A DNA stretch of 54,216 nt from assembly GCA_001825665.1 (NCBI GenBank), contig MHXZ01000010.1, forward strand, positions 1 through 54,216. Direction: 5' to 3'. Positions 44,147-51,977 of this stretch are shown in pieces (the stretch's first letter is position 1; the number at the start of each line of letters is the position of its first letter). The position numbers and the translations under genes are program-made. The notes beneath the pieces were generated by a model that made no database searches, was not told the DNA's origin, and saw nothing but the letters and a program-made list of their open reading frames with translations. The DNA is from Planctomycetes bacterium GWF2_41_51. GTDB lineage: Bacteria; Planctomycetota; Phycisphaerae; Sedimentisphaerales; UBA12454.

Positions 44147-45103
44147 TTACCTTAGTTTATCGAGCATCAGGACGCTTTTTGCGGCAGCGAGCTGCACGAA
44201 TGGAGAGCCGCTTTGCATTAATTTTGGCAGATGAACGGCCAATTGCTCATCCCCAATTTGTCCGATAGCCAATGCCGCAAGCGAGTTGCACCTTTCTGCG
44301 GATGCCTTATCGGCTGGTGCAGGTTCCCGGAAATAAGCTGCAATAACCTCTTTACCGCTGATATCACCCAATGTTCCAAGCTGCTCGGCAGCCGCAAGTC
44401 TAACTTCGGCGATTTCGTCATCCAACAGTGTTAACAAGGCATTTATCCCTTTACTGCCTCCGAGAGCGGCCATTGCGTGCGCTCCCATATATCTATCGTC
44501 TGCATAAACACTTATGAGCATTGTCCATATCTTTTTGTAAATTCTTTCGTCTCCGATTTTAGCAATTGCTTCAGTTGCATTGAAAGCGGATGTGTTTGAT
44601 GAATCCGGGCAGTCTTTTATCTTGTATAAAACAGGCAGTGATTCTTTTTTGCCTAATTTACCAAGGAGCATCGCTGCGTTTGCCTGAACAACTTGATTTT
44701 TATTGAATGCAAGCTCTTCCAATACCTTATAATTTTTATTTTTTCCCATTTTGCATAGTGCGTAATTGCTTGCCAACACTACATTTAAATCAGAATCTTT
44801 GGTTAGTTGGGTTAATTTTTCTATTGCCTGACTATAATTCGTATCGCCAACGGCAACAGCCGCGGCAAATCTTACCATTACTGATGGATCATTTAAAAGG
44901 GCAGCCACCTCTCCCATAAGCTCGCTTCTGCCGCTTCCGGATACTACTTCTATCGCATTAGCGCGAATTCTTTCGTCCGTACTCCTTAATCCAGCCTTGA
45001 CAAGTTTTTCAGCATTGCCGACAAGACCGTTTACATCCGTACTCCCTTTGCAGTAACTTACAAATAATAAAAGAGTTATAAAAAACAATCCATATTTTTT
45101 CAT
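44147..45103 (-). CDS. Exported HEAT-repeat protein
   Basis: Start chosen at 45103 (AAAGG seven bases upstream), giving 318 residues; an upstream in-frame start at 45154 would put 17 residues before the signal peptide. Signal peptide: MKKYGLFFITLLLFVSYC, with a Cys that could be lipidated although VSYC is a poor lipobox. The rest is a chain of HEAT/PBS-lyase repeats (VMVRFAAAVAVGDTNYSQAI, VQANAAMLLGKLGKKESLPV, VRLAAAEQLGTLGDISGKEV). It is probably a periplasmic or envelope binding scaffold. It follows lnt with an 80-bp gap on the same strand. Confidence 0.78.
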   Translation of the reverse strand: MKKYGLFFITLLLFVSYCKGSTDVNGLVGNAEKLVKAGLRSTDERIRANAIEVVSGSGRSELMGEVAALLNDPSVMVRFAAAVAVGDTNYSQAIEKLTQLTKDSDLNVVLASNYALCKMGKNKNYKVLEELAFNKNQVVQANAAMLLGKLGKKESLPVLYKIKDCPDSSNTSAFNATEAIAKIGDERIYKKIWTMLISVYADDRYMGAHAMAALGGSKGINALLTLLDDEIAEVRLAAAEQLGTLGDISGKEVIAAYFREPAPADKASAERCNSLAALAIGQIGDEQLAVHLPKLMQSGSPFVQLAAAKSVLMLDKLR

Positions 45104-45151
45104 TTTTGGGCCTTTCATAGCCAAAAAGATTATTGTATTACTTTGCCGCTT

Positions 45152-45199
45152 CATTCCTACTTCGCTAAGATACGAAGGACGCTTACTGTCGCGGCTCTG
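45152..45199. repeat. Dispersed repeat copy at the lnt 3' end
   Basis: CATTCCTACTTCGCTAAG, then TACGAAGGAC and CTGTCGCGGCTCTG, the same unit as at 40226-40276. Its right edge includes the last codons of lnt, so the repeat may have supplied the gene's terminal residues. Confidence 0.5.
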
Positions 45200-46826
45200 A
45201 TTTATATATCGACATGGCGGCCGATAAAATCAAACATATTGCACAACTTATCGGCAATAATTGCCAGCTTTTGCTGAAAACCGTTACTCTTTTATCTATT
45301 TTAACATTGTCAACGAACCATCCTGCCTGTCCTGTTCTTAGAGCAGCTTTTTCATTCAAAGTTCCGGAAATAAAACCATCTTTAATATTTCCAACGGAAT
45401 CTACCACACAGCTAATTCCTGTGTTGGCGCAGCGAACTATCCAAACGCGGTTTTCAATAGCCCTGAAAACAGAAATCGCCATGTGCTGAGTCAATTCTGA
45501 GCTTGCCTTGATTTTATTATCTGTTTTTTTCACGAACCATCCATCATTACTGATATTCACAAGCCAGTCGGCCTGTTTGATTCCATCTTCGGCGACAAGT
45601 TTTCTGCAAACCGCCGGCACTGTATCCTCGAAACAAATCGAAGCGGCAAACCTGTATGTTTTATCACCGACAGGCATTTTGAAAATCTTGTACTCTTCTC
45701 CCTTGTCGAGAGTGTAATCGTAATCGTAGGGAGTCATCGCGAGAAGCAGCTTGTAGAGGAATGGGAGTTCCTTTTTCAAAGGCATGTATTCGCCAAACGG
45801 CACAAGACGAATTTTATTGTAATACTGCCGGGCAAACGGCTGGTTTGGTTCGTACAGAAATGCGGTATTATATCTGCTCTTTAATTTGACTTTATCGTTT
45901 ACTATTTCTGCATCTCCGGCGAAGGCGCCGACAAGGACATAAACTCCTTCGCTCGCATGATAAACAAGTTCGCCGTTGATTATTTTGGATGCGTATCCAT
46001 CCGGCATGAGCTTTAAATATCGTTCATCGAGAACCGTTTCAACCATTGTCTCCGGCCAGATAATCAGTGCAGGGCTTTCTTTGTCAAAAGCAGCCACGCT
46101 TAAATTTAACTGGTCGATAAATATCTTTTCAAACGGTACGGTATCTTCGCCTGCTTTAACAGGTACATTCGATTGCACGACCCCGATTTTAGGGCCGTCT
46201 TCAGAGTATTCAGCCGTTTGATTAATTCGGTATCTGCCGTAAGAAATTGTCGCCGCTATTATAATCAATGTTATTGAAGCACCGACAATAATATTAACTC
46301 TATGCTTCTCTTTTCGGCTGAGGATTATTTGAGCGATTAAGCCATTGGCCATTGCGACAACAAAACTTACTCCGGCAGTTCCGAAAGTGTCTGCAATTTG
46401 AATAAGGGCTATGTTGTCGAATTGACTATGCGCCAGAAATCGCCAGCCGAAAAGCCAGCCCTGCAATGTTTCCTGGCCGACAATTAGAATTGGAAGCGAA
46501 AACCATAATGGGATTTTTCTTTCAGTACAGAAACGCAGCGCAATTACGATTATCGGCCAGTATATTGCAATGTACAGACAAGCCGCAATCCAGCCTGCGA
46601 TAGTAATCGGCATCAGCCAGTAAAGATTGCCGAGCCAATAGATAATCCCAATTACATACGCTGCTAAAACAGTCCGCCATTTTTTTTCATTCGATAAACT
46701 GCCGAACACGAACGGCACAAACGCAAACCACGCCAGAAAAGATAGATTGTATGGCTGCTGGATCAATGTCAATAAGATGGCGGATAATGCAAAATAGGCT
46801 AACAAAAATATTATTTTTTTATTCAC
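45183..46826 (-). CDS. lnt: Apolipoprotein N-acyltransferase Lnt
   Basis: A 547-residue inner-membrane enzyme that adds the third acyl chain to lipoproteins. Six or more hydrophobic helices (1-200) come before a nitrilase domain with the catalytic triad: Glu in IIWPETM, Lys in YNKIRLVPFGEY and Cys in ASICFEDTVP. A last helix is near the C-terminus (LLPISCAICLILSAAMSIY). Lnt implies a Gram-negative-type envelope with triacylated lipoproteins. It lies 23 bp after the methyltransferase gene on the same strand. Confidence 0.94.
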   Translation of the reverse strand: MNKKIIFLLAYFALSAILLTLIQQPYNLSFLAWFAFVPFVFGSLSNEKKWRTVLAAYVIGIIYWLGNLYWLMPITIAGWIAACLYIAIYWPIIVIALRFCTERKIPLWFSLPILIVGQETLQGWLFGWRFLAHSQFDNIALIQIADTFGTAGVSFVVAMANGLIAQIILSRKEKHRVNIIVGASITLIIIAATISYGRYRINQTAEYSEDGPKIGVVQSNVPVKAGEDTVPFEKIFIDQLNLSVAAFDKESPALIIWPETMVETVLDERYLKLMPDGYASKIINGELVYHASEGVYVLVGAFAGDAEIVNDKVKLKSRYNTAFLYEPNQPFARQYYNKIRLVPFGEYMPLKKELPFLYKLLLAMTPYDYDYTLDKGEEYKIFKMPVGDKTYRFAASICFEDTVPAVCRKLVAEDGIKQADWLVNISNDGWFVKKTDNKIKASSELTQHMAISVFRAIENRVWIVRCANTGISCVVDSVGNIKDGFISGTLNEKAALRTGQAGWFVDNVKIDKRVTVFSKSWQLLPISCAICLILSAAMSIYKSEPRQ

Positions 46827-46849
46827 AATTCAGAATTATCAATTTCAAT

Positions 46850-47890
46850 TTAGCTTGCTTTGATAGTTTGGGGTTTTTCTCCGTGAAGAGCGCCTAATTT
46901 TCCGCTTTTACGTAATTGTTTTAATCTCTTTTTGATCTCTATTTGATTAACTATATTGGATTTATTTCCTATATAATTATTAAACATTTCAGTGAAACGG
47001 GTAAGCAAATAATAATGATCGTCAAGTTGATCGGTGGGAATTTTGTTTTCATGATATAATTGTTTAAGTTCAGTGTCTAATTGCTTTGTCCACTTAATAG
47101 GAGATTCACCCTCAATAGCCGATTTACCAAATTCCTTAATACGTTTTCTTGATTCTGCAGCATATTCAGAAGAAAGCTCAATACCTGTATAATGGCGATC
47201 TAATTTTGAAGATACGACCGCAGTAGTTCCGGATCCACTAAAAGGATCCAGTACCCAGCCTTTTTCCATCGAACTTACTCTTATTATCCGAGCTAAAAGG
47301 CGTTCGGGCATTTGGCAGGGGTGCCAGCCCTGACGTTCCTTGAATGTTCCGCATACTCTCGGAAAGCTATCCCACACATCATCTGGCATAAAGCTATCCC
47401 ACACATCATCTGGCATTTTACCAGCAGGGTTTGCTCTTTTGTCGTTATAGATAAGTTGTCTATCGGAAGGAGTCCTGACTGCGTCATCGTTGAAAGTGAA
47501 ATTCTTTTTGTCTTTGACGAAATAAAATATGTGCGTGTGTGAACGTGCGAATTTATCTTTTGTCTGCTGGCCGAAAGTATAATGCCAGATAATCCAATTT
47601 CGCATAAATAAACCGAGTGCGTCAGCGATGATTTTTACATTGGCCGCGTAATCGTCGCCGATAGCGATATAGAATGAGCCGGTCGGCTTTAGAACATTAC
47701 AGCAGGCGATCATCCATTTTCTTGTCCAGTCGATGTAATGTTCTTTTTCTTTCTTGTCGTGGTACTTATCATATTTATAGCCGATGTTGAAAGGGGGGTC
47801 GGCGAAAATCAAATCCGCAAATGGGCTTCTCACTTGGTTGAGCACCTTTATACAATCGTCACAAATTATTTTGTCCTGAAAATCCTGCAT
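46850..47890 (-). CDS. Beta-class DNA methyltransferase with extra C-terminal tail
   Basis: A 346-residue site-specific methyltransferase. DPPF (31-34, in FADPPFNIGYKYD) comes before the SAM-binding motif LDPFSGSGTTAV (about 212-223), the order of the beta class; DPPF suggests N6-adenine methylation. A perfect 27-bp tandem duplication (47363-47416) doubles the residues MPDDVWDSF near 158-176, at or beside the usual target-contact region. The C-terminal 75 residues (from about 268) form a helical tail ending IKKRLKQLRKSGKLGAL that resembles the tail of the TIR protein at 48431. It is divergent from the TIR genes (104 bp). Confidence 0.9.
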   Translation of the reverse strand: MQDFQDKIICDDCIKVLNQVRSPFADLIFADPPFNIGYKYDKYHDKKEKEHYIDWTRKWMIACCNVLKPTGSFYIAIGDDYAANVKIIADALGLFMRNWIIWHYTFGQQTKDKFARSHTHIFYFVKDKKNFTFNDDAVRTPSDRQLIYNDKRANPAGKMPDDVWDSFMPDDVWDSFPRVCGTFKERQGWHPCQMPERLLARIIRVSSMEKGWVLDPFSGSGTTAVVSSKLDRHYTGIELSSEYAAESRKRIKEFGKSAIEGESPIKWTKQLDTELKQLYHENKIPTDQLDDHYYLLTRFTEMFNNYIGNKSNIVNQIEIKKRLKQLRKSGKLGALHGEKPQTIKAS

Positions 47891-47959
47891 AATGGTATAT
47901 TACGGATTAAAGTGAAATTTGCAAGTGGATAAGGAGTTACGTAATATTCTTTTTTTAAC

Positions 47960-47987
47960 TTGTCTTTCTTAAAAGACGGATTAAAAT
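47960..47987 (+). promoter_or_regulatory. Candidate promoter of the TIR gene pair
   Basis: TTGTCT (47960-47965) and TAAAAT (47982-47987), 16 bp apart, lie so close to the ATG at 47995 that transcription would start at or next to the start codon. No Shine-Dalgarno is visible, so the message may be leaderless. Confidence 0.4.
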
Positions 47988-47994
47988 ATTATCA

Positions 47995-48444
47995 ATGGCT
48001 AAAATAGTGGAGAAAAAAATAAGGAAGTTGCCCGAAACTCGAAAATTTGGTTATCAAATTTTTGTGAGCCATGCAACTGCTGACAAATGGATAGCTAAAG
48101 TTATTTGTAATAAAATTGAGGAAAAAGGTGCTTTAACGTTCATAGATGACCGGGATATTCATGGCGGCGATGATATTCCTGAAGAAATCCACAAACAGAT
48201 TAAACGCTCTCGAGAATTGGTTGTTTTACTGACACCTACATCATATAATCGCGATTGGGTACGATTAGAAGTAGGCGCGGCTTGGGCATGGAAAAAAAGG
48301 ATTGTGGCTATTCTTTGCCATGTTGGCATTGACCTGATTCCAGAAATAATAAAATCTAAGAAAGCCATAAGTATTAATGAAATTGATAATTATTTAAATG
48401 AAATTTCTACAAGAGTAAACAAAACCAAAAATGTCAAAAAATAA
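47995..48444 (+). CDS. TIR-domain protein (first of a pair)
   Basis: A 149-residue protein that is essentially one TIR domain: YQIFVSHATADKWIAKVI (20-37, first strand and A-helix), FIDDRDIHGGDDIPEEIHKQ (49-68, BB-loop region), RELVVLLTPTSYNRDWVR (strand D) and E92 in RLEVGAAWAWKKRIVAIL, at the position of the catalytic Glu of NAD-cleaving TIRs. There is no C-terminal sensor domain. Its end overlaps the next TIR gene by 14 bp. Bacterial TIR proteins act in anti-phage defence as NADases or signal-molecule producers; activity here is inferred. Confidence 0.85.
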   Translation: MAKIVEKKIRKLPETRKFGYQIFVSHATADKWIAKVICNKIEEKGALTFIDDRDIHGGDDIPEEIHKQIKRSRELVVLLTPTSYNRDWVRLEVGAAWAWKKRIVAILCHVGIDLIPEIIKSKKAISINEIDNYLNEISTRVNKTKNVKK

Positions 48445-49027
48445 AAAAACATATGATGTCTTTCTGAGTTATCCAAATGGATTAAAAACTCAGGCTGTTG
48501 CCATAATCAAGAAATTTGAAGATGCCAAGCTCGTTGTCTTTGATAGTTCTGATATTAAACTAGGTAAGAATATAGTGGAAGAAACTTGGCAAGCTTTGGC
48601 AGTAAGCTGGGCAATTGTTACAATAGTCGAACCCGGAAATATGCCTCCATCTGTTGCAGTAGAAATTGGAGCTGCATCCGCTTGGCAAAAACCTATATAT
48701 TTTATTCTTACTGAAGCTAAAGGCAAATATGATATGCCTGTATATTTTTCAAAATATGAAGTATTTAGGATTTCCGAAATTGAAAAGGTTATCAAACTAA
48801 TATTGAGGGGTTTGAATCCTTTGAGTAACGATCAAAAAGAGGCCTTAGTAAGAGCTTACTTGAAGTTGCGGATACCAACAGATAAATTACTTATGGAGCC
48901 GGGTTATATAGAGCAATTAAAGAAAATGCTTCAACATGAAGCAAACATAAATATATCGGGAGAAAGACTAATGCAAGAATTGCTCCGATTACGGAAAAGC
49001 GGGAAATTAGCGAAAATTCGTAATTAA
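48431..49027 (+). CDS. TIR-like protein with methyltransferase-type C-terminal tail
   Basis: A 198-residue protein. Residues 6-120 form a second, diverged TIR domain: YDVFLSYPNG, VVFDSSDIKLGKNIVEETW and E78 in VAVEIGAASAWQKPIYFIL, parallel to the E92 block of the upstream protein. Residues 130-198 are a helical tail with RIPTDKL and LRLRKSGKLAKI, mirroring KIPTDQL and LKQLRKSGKLGAL of the methyltransferase at 46850. The shared tail suggests that both recognise the same partner or DNA. It overlaps the first TIR gene by 14 bp. No Shine-Dalgarno is visible. Confidence 0.82.
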   Translation: MSKNKKTYDVFLSYPNGLKTQAVAIIKKFEDAKLVVFDSSDIKLGKNIVEETWQALAVSWAIVTIVEPGNMPPSVAVEIGAASAWQKPIYFILTEAKGKYDMPVYFSKYEVFRISEIEKVIKLILRGLNPLSNDQKEALVRAYLKLRIPTDKLLMEPGYIEQLKKMLQHEANINISGERLMQELLRLRKSGKLAKIRN

Positions 49028-49137
49028 GAACGATTCACAATCGCCTTTATTAAGAAATCATCCATCCCTTTATTTTAGGGCCATTTGCAGGCATTGCAAC
49101 AGGATTTATAAGATGTTTGTCTATCTAAAATTTATGC

Positions 49138-49165
49138 TTGCATAGGCTCCTGAAATCCGTATAAT
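49138..49165 (+). promoter_or_regulatory. Promoter of tRNA-Gly
   Basis: TTGCAT (49138-49143) and a consensus TATAAT (49160-49165) are 16 bp apart; the tRNA begins 13 bases after the -10 box. Confidence 0.65.
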
Positions 49166-49177
49166 TGGGCGGAAATT

Positions 49178-49249
49178 GCGGGTGTAGCTCAGTGGTAGAG
49201 CGTCACGTTGCCAACGTGAATGTCGTGAGTTCGACCCTCATCACCCGCT
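49178..49249 (+). tRNA. tRNA-Gly(GCC)
   Basis: A complete 72-base cloverleaf. The acceptor GCGGGTG pairs with CACCCGC, the D-arm contains AGCTCAGTGGTAGAGC, the anticodon arm is CACGT-TGCCAA-CGTG (anticodon GCC) and the T-arm has GTGAGTTCGACCCTCAT. CCA is not encoded. It is close in sequence to the broken tRNA-Gly(UCC) at 1976-2021. Confidence 0.95.
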
Positions 49250-49273
49250 TTAACCTGCCAATGGCGGGTTAAA
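49249..49273 (+). terminator. Hairpin directly after tRNA-Gly
   Basis: TTTAACCTGCC (49249-49259), loop AAT, GGCGGGTTAAA (49263-49273): 11 base pairs with one G-T. It has no U run, so it may serve processing or termination of the tRNA transcript. Confidence 0.5.
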
Positions 49274-49380
49274 ACCCTCCGAATGAATCGGGGGCTAAAC
49301 GTAAAAATTACCATCGAGGTACCGGCTAATCAAAATAGTCTGGCGCTGGTCGTTGGTATGTCATACGGCCAAAAGACTGG

Positions 49381-49412
49381 CTTCAGGACATATTATGACC
49401 TGAAGTTTTTTT
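49381..49412 (+). terminator. Intrinsic terminator-like hairpin upstream of tig
   Basis: CTTCAGG (49381-49387) pairs with CCTGAAG (49399-49405), followed by seven T. It stands 70 bp before the tig start, so it either ends the tRNA transcript or acts as an attenuator in the tig leader. Confidence 0.6.
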
Positions 49413-49481
49413 ATTTATAAGTAGTGGTCAGCCTGCCAACGCAGGCTTGGGCGAAAATTTTATTTTTTATGGAGCAATCAA

Positions 49482-51029
49482 ATGGCAAAAGAAAAACAAC
49501 CGGCTCAAACCGAAGAAGTCAAAGAAGAAATCAAGAACACCGTCGAAATTTCTGATGCAGGTCCGTGCAAAAAGAAAATCGCAATTGAAATACCAGCCGA
49601 GAAAATCACCAAGGCTCTCGACGATCAGTATGAACAATTGAGAAAGGACGCCATAGTGGCCGGTTTCCGTAAAGGCAGGGCACCCCGGAGACTTCTTGAG
49701 AAAAGATACGGTAAGGAATCTGCCGAGCAGGTAAAGTTGAAACTGATTATGGATGCCAGTGAAGCTGCCATAAAGGATAATGAAATCAACTCGCTTGGCG
49801 AGCCGAACATCGAACACGAAAAAATTGAAATGCCGGAAAAAGGCCCGATGAAATTCGAGTTCGAGATTGAGGTAAGACCTGAATTCGAATTGCCATCTCT
49901 TGAAGGCATCGAAGTTGAAAAGCCGAAACTTGAAATTACAGATGAAACTATAGATAAGGAAATTGCCGAGCTTCAAAAACGTCTTGGCACATTCAAGCCC
50001 AAAGAAGGCAAGATTGCACTGGAAGACCAGGTTATTGCGGATGTTGCTTTAAGACCGGATGGCGGCGAATTAGAAAAAATCACCAACACGGAAATTACAG
50101 TTCATCAGCGCGGCTTTGTCGGCAAGGTTTTCGTTGACGATTTGGACAAAGTTCTCGTTGGCGCGAAAGCCGGTGATGTAAAGACAGCCGTTTCCGAAGT
50201 TCCGGCTACATTCTTCGATGAGAAATATCGCGGAAAGAAAGTTGAAGTTGAAATTAAAGTTAACGATGTAAAGCAGCTTGAGCCGGTTGCATTGAATGAA
50301 GAATTCTTCAAGCGAATCGGTGTTGCGAACATAGATGAATTGAAGAAAACTTTGCGAGAAAGAAATGAAAAGAACGTTGAAAGACAGCAGCGCGATGTAA
50401 TGCGTCAGGAAGTTCGCGACTTTTTGAATGATAAAGTAGATTTCGATTTGCCGATGGATGTTGTCGCAGACCAATCGAAAAATATTCTACAACGTCAATA
50501 TACGAGAATGCTGCTTCAGGGTGCAAAAGCTGAAGACGTTCAAAAACAAATGGAAGAACTCAAGGCCGCCAGCGACCAGCAGGCACAGGATCAATTAAAG
50601 GCGTTTTTCGTAATGGATGCTGTTGCCAAAAAACTCGGTATCGAAGCGACTGAAGAAGAGATTAACGGTTACATCGCACAGGCGGCAATGTATCGGCAGA
50701 TGCGTCCTGAAAAGCTGCGTGAGCAAATGGCTCGCGATGGTTCTCTTAGTGAGGCCGCGCTGGAAATCAGGGAAATGAAGTGTATTGATAAGATACTTGA
50801 GACGGCAAAGGTATCGGAAGTTGAGCCTAAAAAAATAGAAGAAAAGCAGAAAAAGGCAGCTGAAAAAGCAGCGGCAAAAGCAAAGCCTGCTAAAAAAGCT
50901 GAAAAAACAGAAAAAGCTGAAGAAAAAGCAGAAAAGAAAACTGCTAAATCTGAAAAGAAAGCTGATAAAGAAGAAGAGAAAGAAGAAAAACCCGCGAAAA
51001 AATCTTCTTCCAAGAAAAAAGAAAAATAA
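49482..51029 (+). CDS. tig: Trigger factor with a long Lys/Glu/Ala tail
   Basis: A 515-residue ribosome-associated chaperone. The N-terminal ribosome-binding domain carries the signature GFRKGRAPRRLLEKRYG (about 60-76). The FKBP-type PPIase domain (about 175-265) contains EDQVIADVALRP and KVLVGAKAGD. The helical C-domain follows (residues 275-440). From about 445 to the end is a low-complexity tail of Lys, Glu and Ala, roughly 70 residues not found in typical trigger factors of about 430-450 residues. GGAG lies 8 bases before the ATG. A strong terminator follows. Confidence 0.94.
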   Translation: MAKEKQPAQTEEVKEEIKNTVEISDAGPCKKKIAIEIPAEKITKALDDQYEQLRKDAIVAGFRKGRAPRRLLEKRYGKESAEQVKLKLIMDASEAAIKDNEINSLGEPNIEHEKIEMPEKGPMKFEFEIEVRPEFELPSLEGIEVEKPKLEITDETIDKEIAELQKRLGTFKPKEGKIALEDQVIADVALRPDGGELEKITNTEITVHQRGFVGKVFVDDLDKVLVGAKAGDVKTAVSEVPATFFDEKYRGKKVEVEIKVNDVKQLEPVALNEEFFKRIGVANIDELKKTLRERNEKNVERQQRDVMRQEVRDFLNDKVDFDLPMDVVADQSKNILQRQYTRMLLQGAKAEDVQKQMEELKAASDQQAQDQLKAFFVMDAVAKKLGIEATEEEINGYIAQAAMYRQMRPEKLREQMARDGSLSEAALEIREMKCIDKILETAKVSEVEPKKIEEKQKKAAEKAAAKAKPAKKAEKTEKAEEKAEKKTAKSEKKADKEEEKEEKPAKKSSSKKKEK

Positions 51030-51052
51030 GAATAGAAACTTAAGCAAATCAA

Positions 51053-51083
51053 AAGCCCTCGTTTATAGCGAGGGCTTTTTTTT
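51053..51083. terminator. Intrinsic terminator after tig
   Basis: AAGCCCTCG (51053-51061), loop TTTATAG, CGAGGGCTT (51069-51077), then a T run to 51083. The A run on the other side makes it usable for the convergent gene ending at 51082 as well. Confidence 0.85.
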
Positions 51084-51732
51084 ATGTTTCCTGATTTTCT
51101 CTCCAAATAGGGCTTACACTTTTTTGCCTTTGCGAATATTTGATTTTGGCCACCTTTAAAGGAAGGCCGATGGCTTCAGATAATGGTTCACTAAGTTCTT
51201 TTCGCATTTGATTATTTGTTGTGCCGCATGCAACCAAGTATTTGGTTCTGGTAGTATCGTTTGGATCTTGAGTAATAATATTTAATTCTGCTATGTTTGC
51301 TTCCCCGCCTTTAACCCATCCATGAATTTGTCTGAGTTCAATAATTTCTTTTTCTTTTAAAGAAACTTTTATTCTTGGCAGATTTATGTCGCCAGTATTT
51401 TTATTCCAAATAAGCCAAGGCCCGCGGCGTAATTGAAATATGTCGTAGCAGTACATAATGGAAAATGCAAAAACGATTGGAAGAATCATGAATCCGCAAA
51501 AAAAATAAAATAAAGGTGAATTTCGCGCTACGTATCCCAAAAATATTTCCACTATTAGCACTAAAATAATCGTTCGAATATAAAGACCCCATCTTTTCCC
51601 AGTTGGGATTATGCATACTAATTCATCGGATATTTCTAACTTCCATGGCGAAGGATAACTATAGTCGCCATAATAGCACAATCTATTAATTGGATCGTTA
51701 TCTGCTTTTGGCCTTATTGTGAAAAATGGCAT
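51082..51732 (-). CDS. Uncharacterised membrane protein
   Basis: A 216-residue protein with a soluble N-terminus (about 45 residues), two adjacent membrane helices (IRTIILVLIVEIFLGYVA and LFYFFCGFMILPIVFAFSIM) and a cytoplasmic C-terminal domain of about 110 residues rich in beta pattern (GPWLIWNKNTGDINLPRIKV). I do not recognise the family. It sits alone on the minus strand between tig and clpP, two genes that are often neighbours, so it is probably a later insertion. Confidence 0.65.
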   Translation of the reverse strand: MPFFTIRPKADNDPINRLCYYGDYSYPSPWKLEISDELVCIIPTGKRWGLYIRTIILVLIVEIFLGYVARNSPLFYFFCGFMILPIVFAFSIMYCYDIFQLRRGPWLIWNKNTGDINLPRIKVSLKEKEIIELRQIHGWVKGGEANIAELNIITQDPNDTTRTKYLVACGTTNNQMRKELSEPLSEAIGLPLKVAKIKYSQRQKSVSPIWRENQET

Positions 51733-51860
51733 GTGATTTTCTTTTATCCTTTCTGATTCGAAATAGTATCCAAATATTTACTGGATTTTACACCAAATTA
51801 CAAACTTTGTGATATTAAGATTTTGCTTTTAAATTTGACCTTTTGCAAGTGAAAAGCCTA

Positions 51861-51888
51861 TTGACGAGTTAGTTCATATATCGATAAT
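51861..51888 (+). promoter_or_regulatory. Candidate clpP promoter
   Basis: TTGACG (51861-51866) and GATAAT (51883-51888), 16 bp apart, about 90 bp before the first clpP. No CIRCE or other heat-shock operator is visible. Confidence 0.5.
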
Positions 51889-51977
51889 GCTTAAAATAAG
51901 CAAAAAAAATGGGAAAGTAAATTAGGTAAAAAGCCGATAAAGGTTTAAAGGTAAATGTCTTTAAAGGGAAAAAAATA

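Noticed and set aside
50595-51106. Long Phe-rich antisense ORFs opposite the tig 3' end
   Set aside because: They are the reverse reading of the Lys/Glu-rich tail and carry no independent coding sign.
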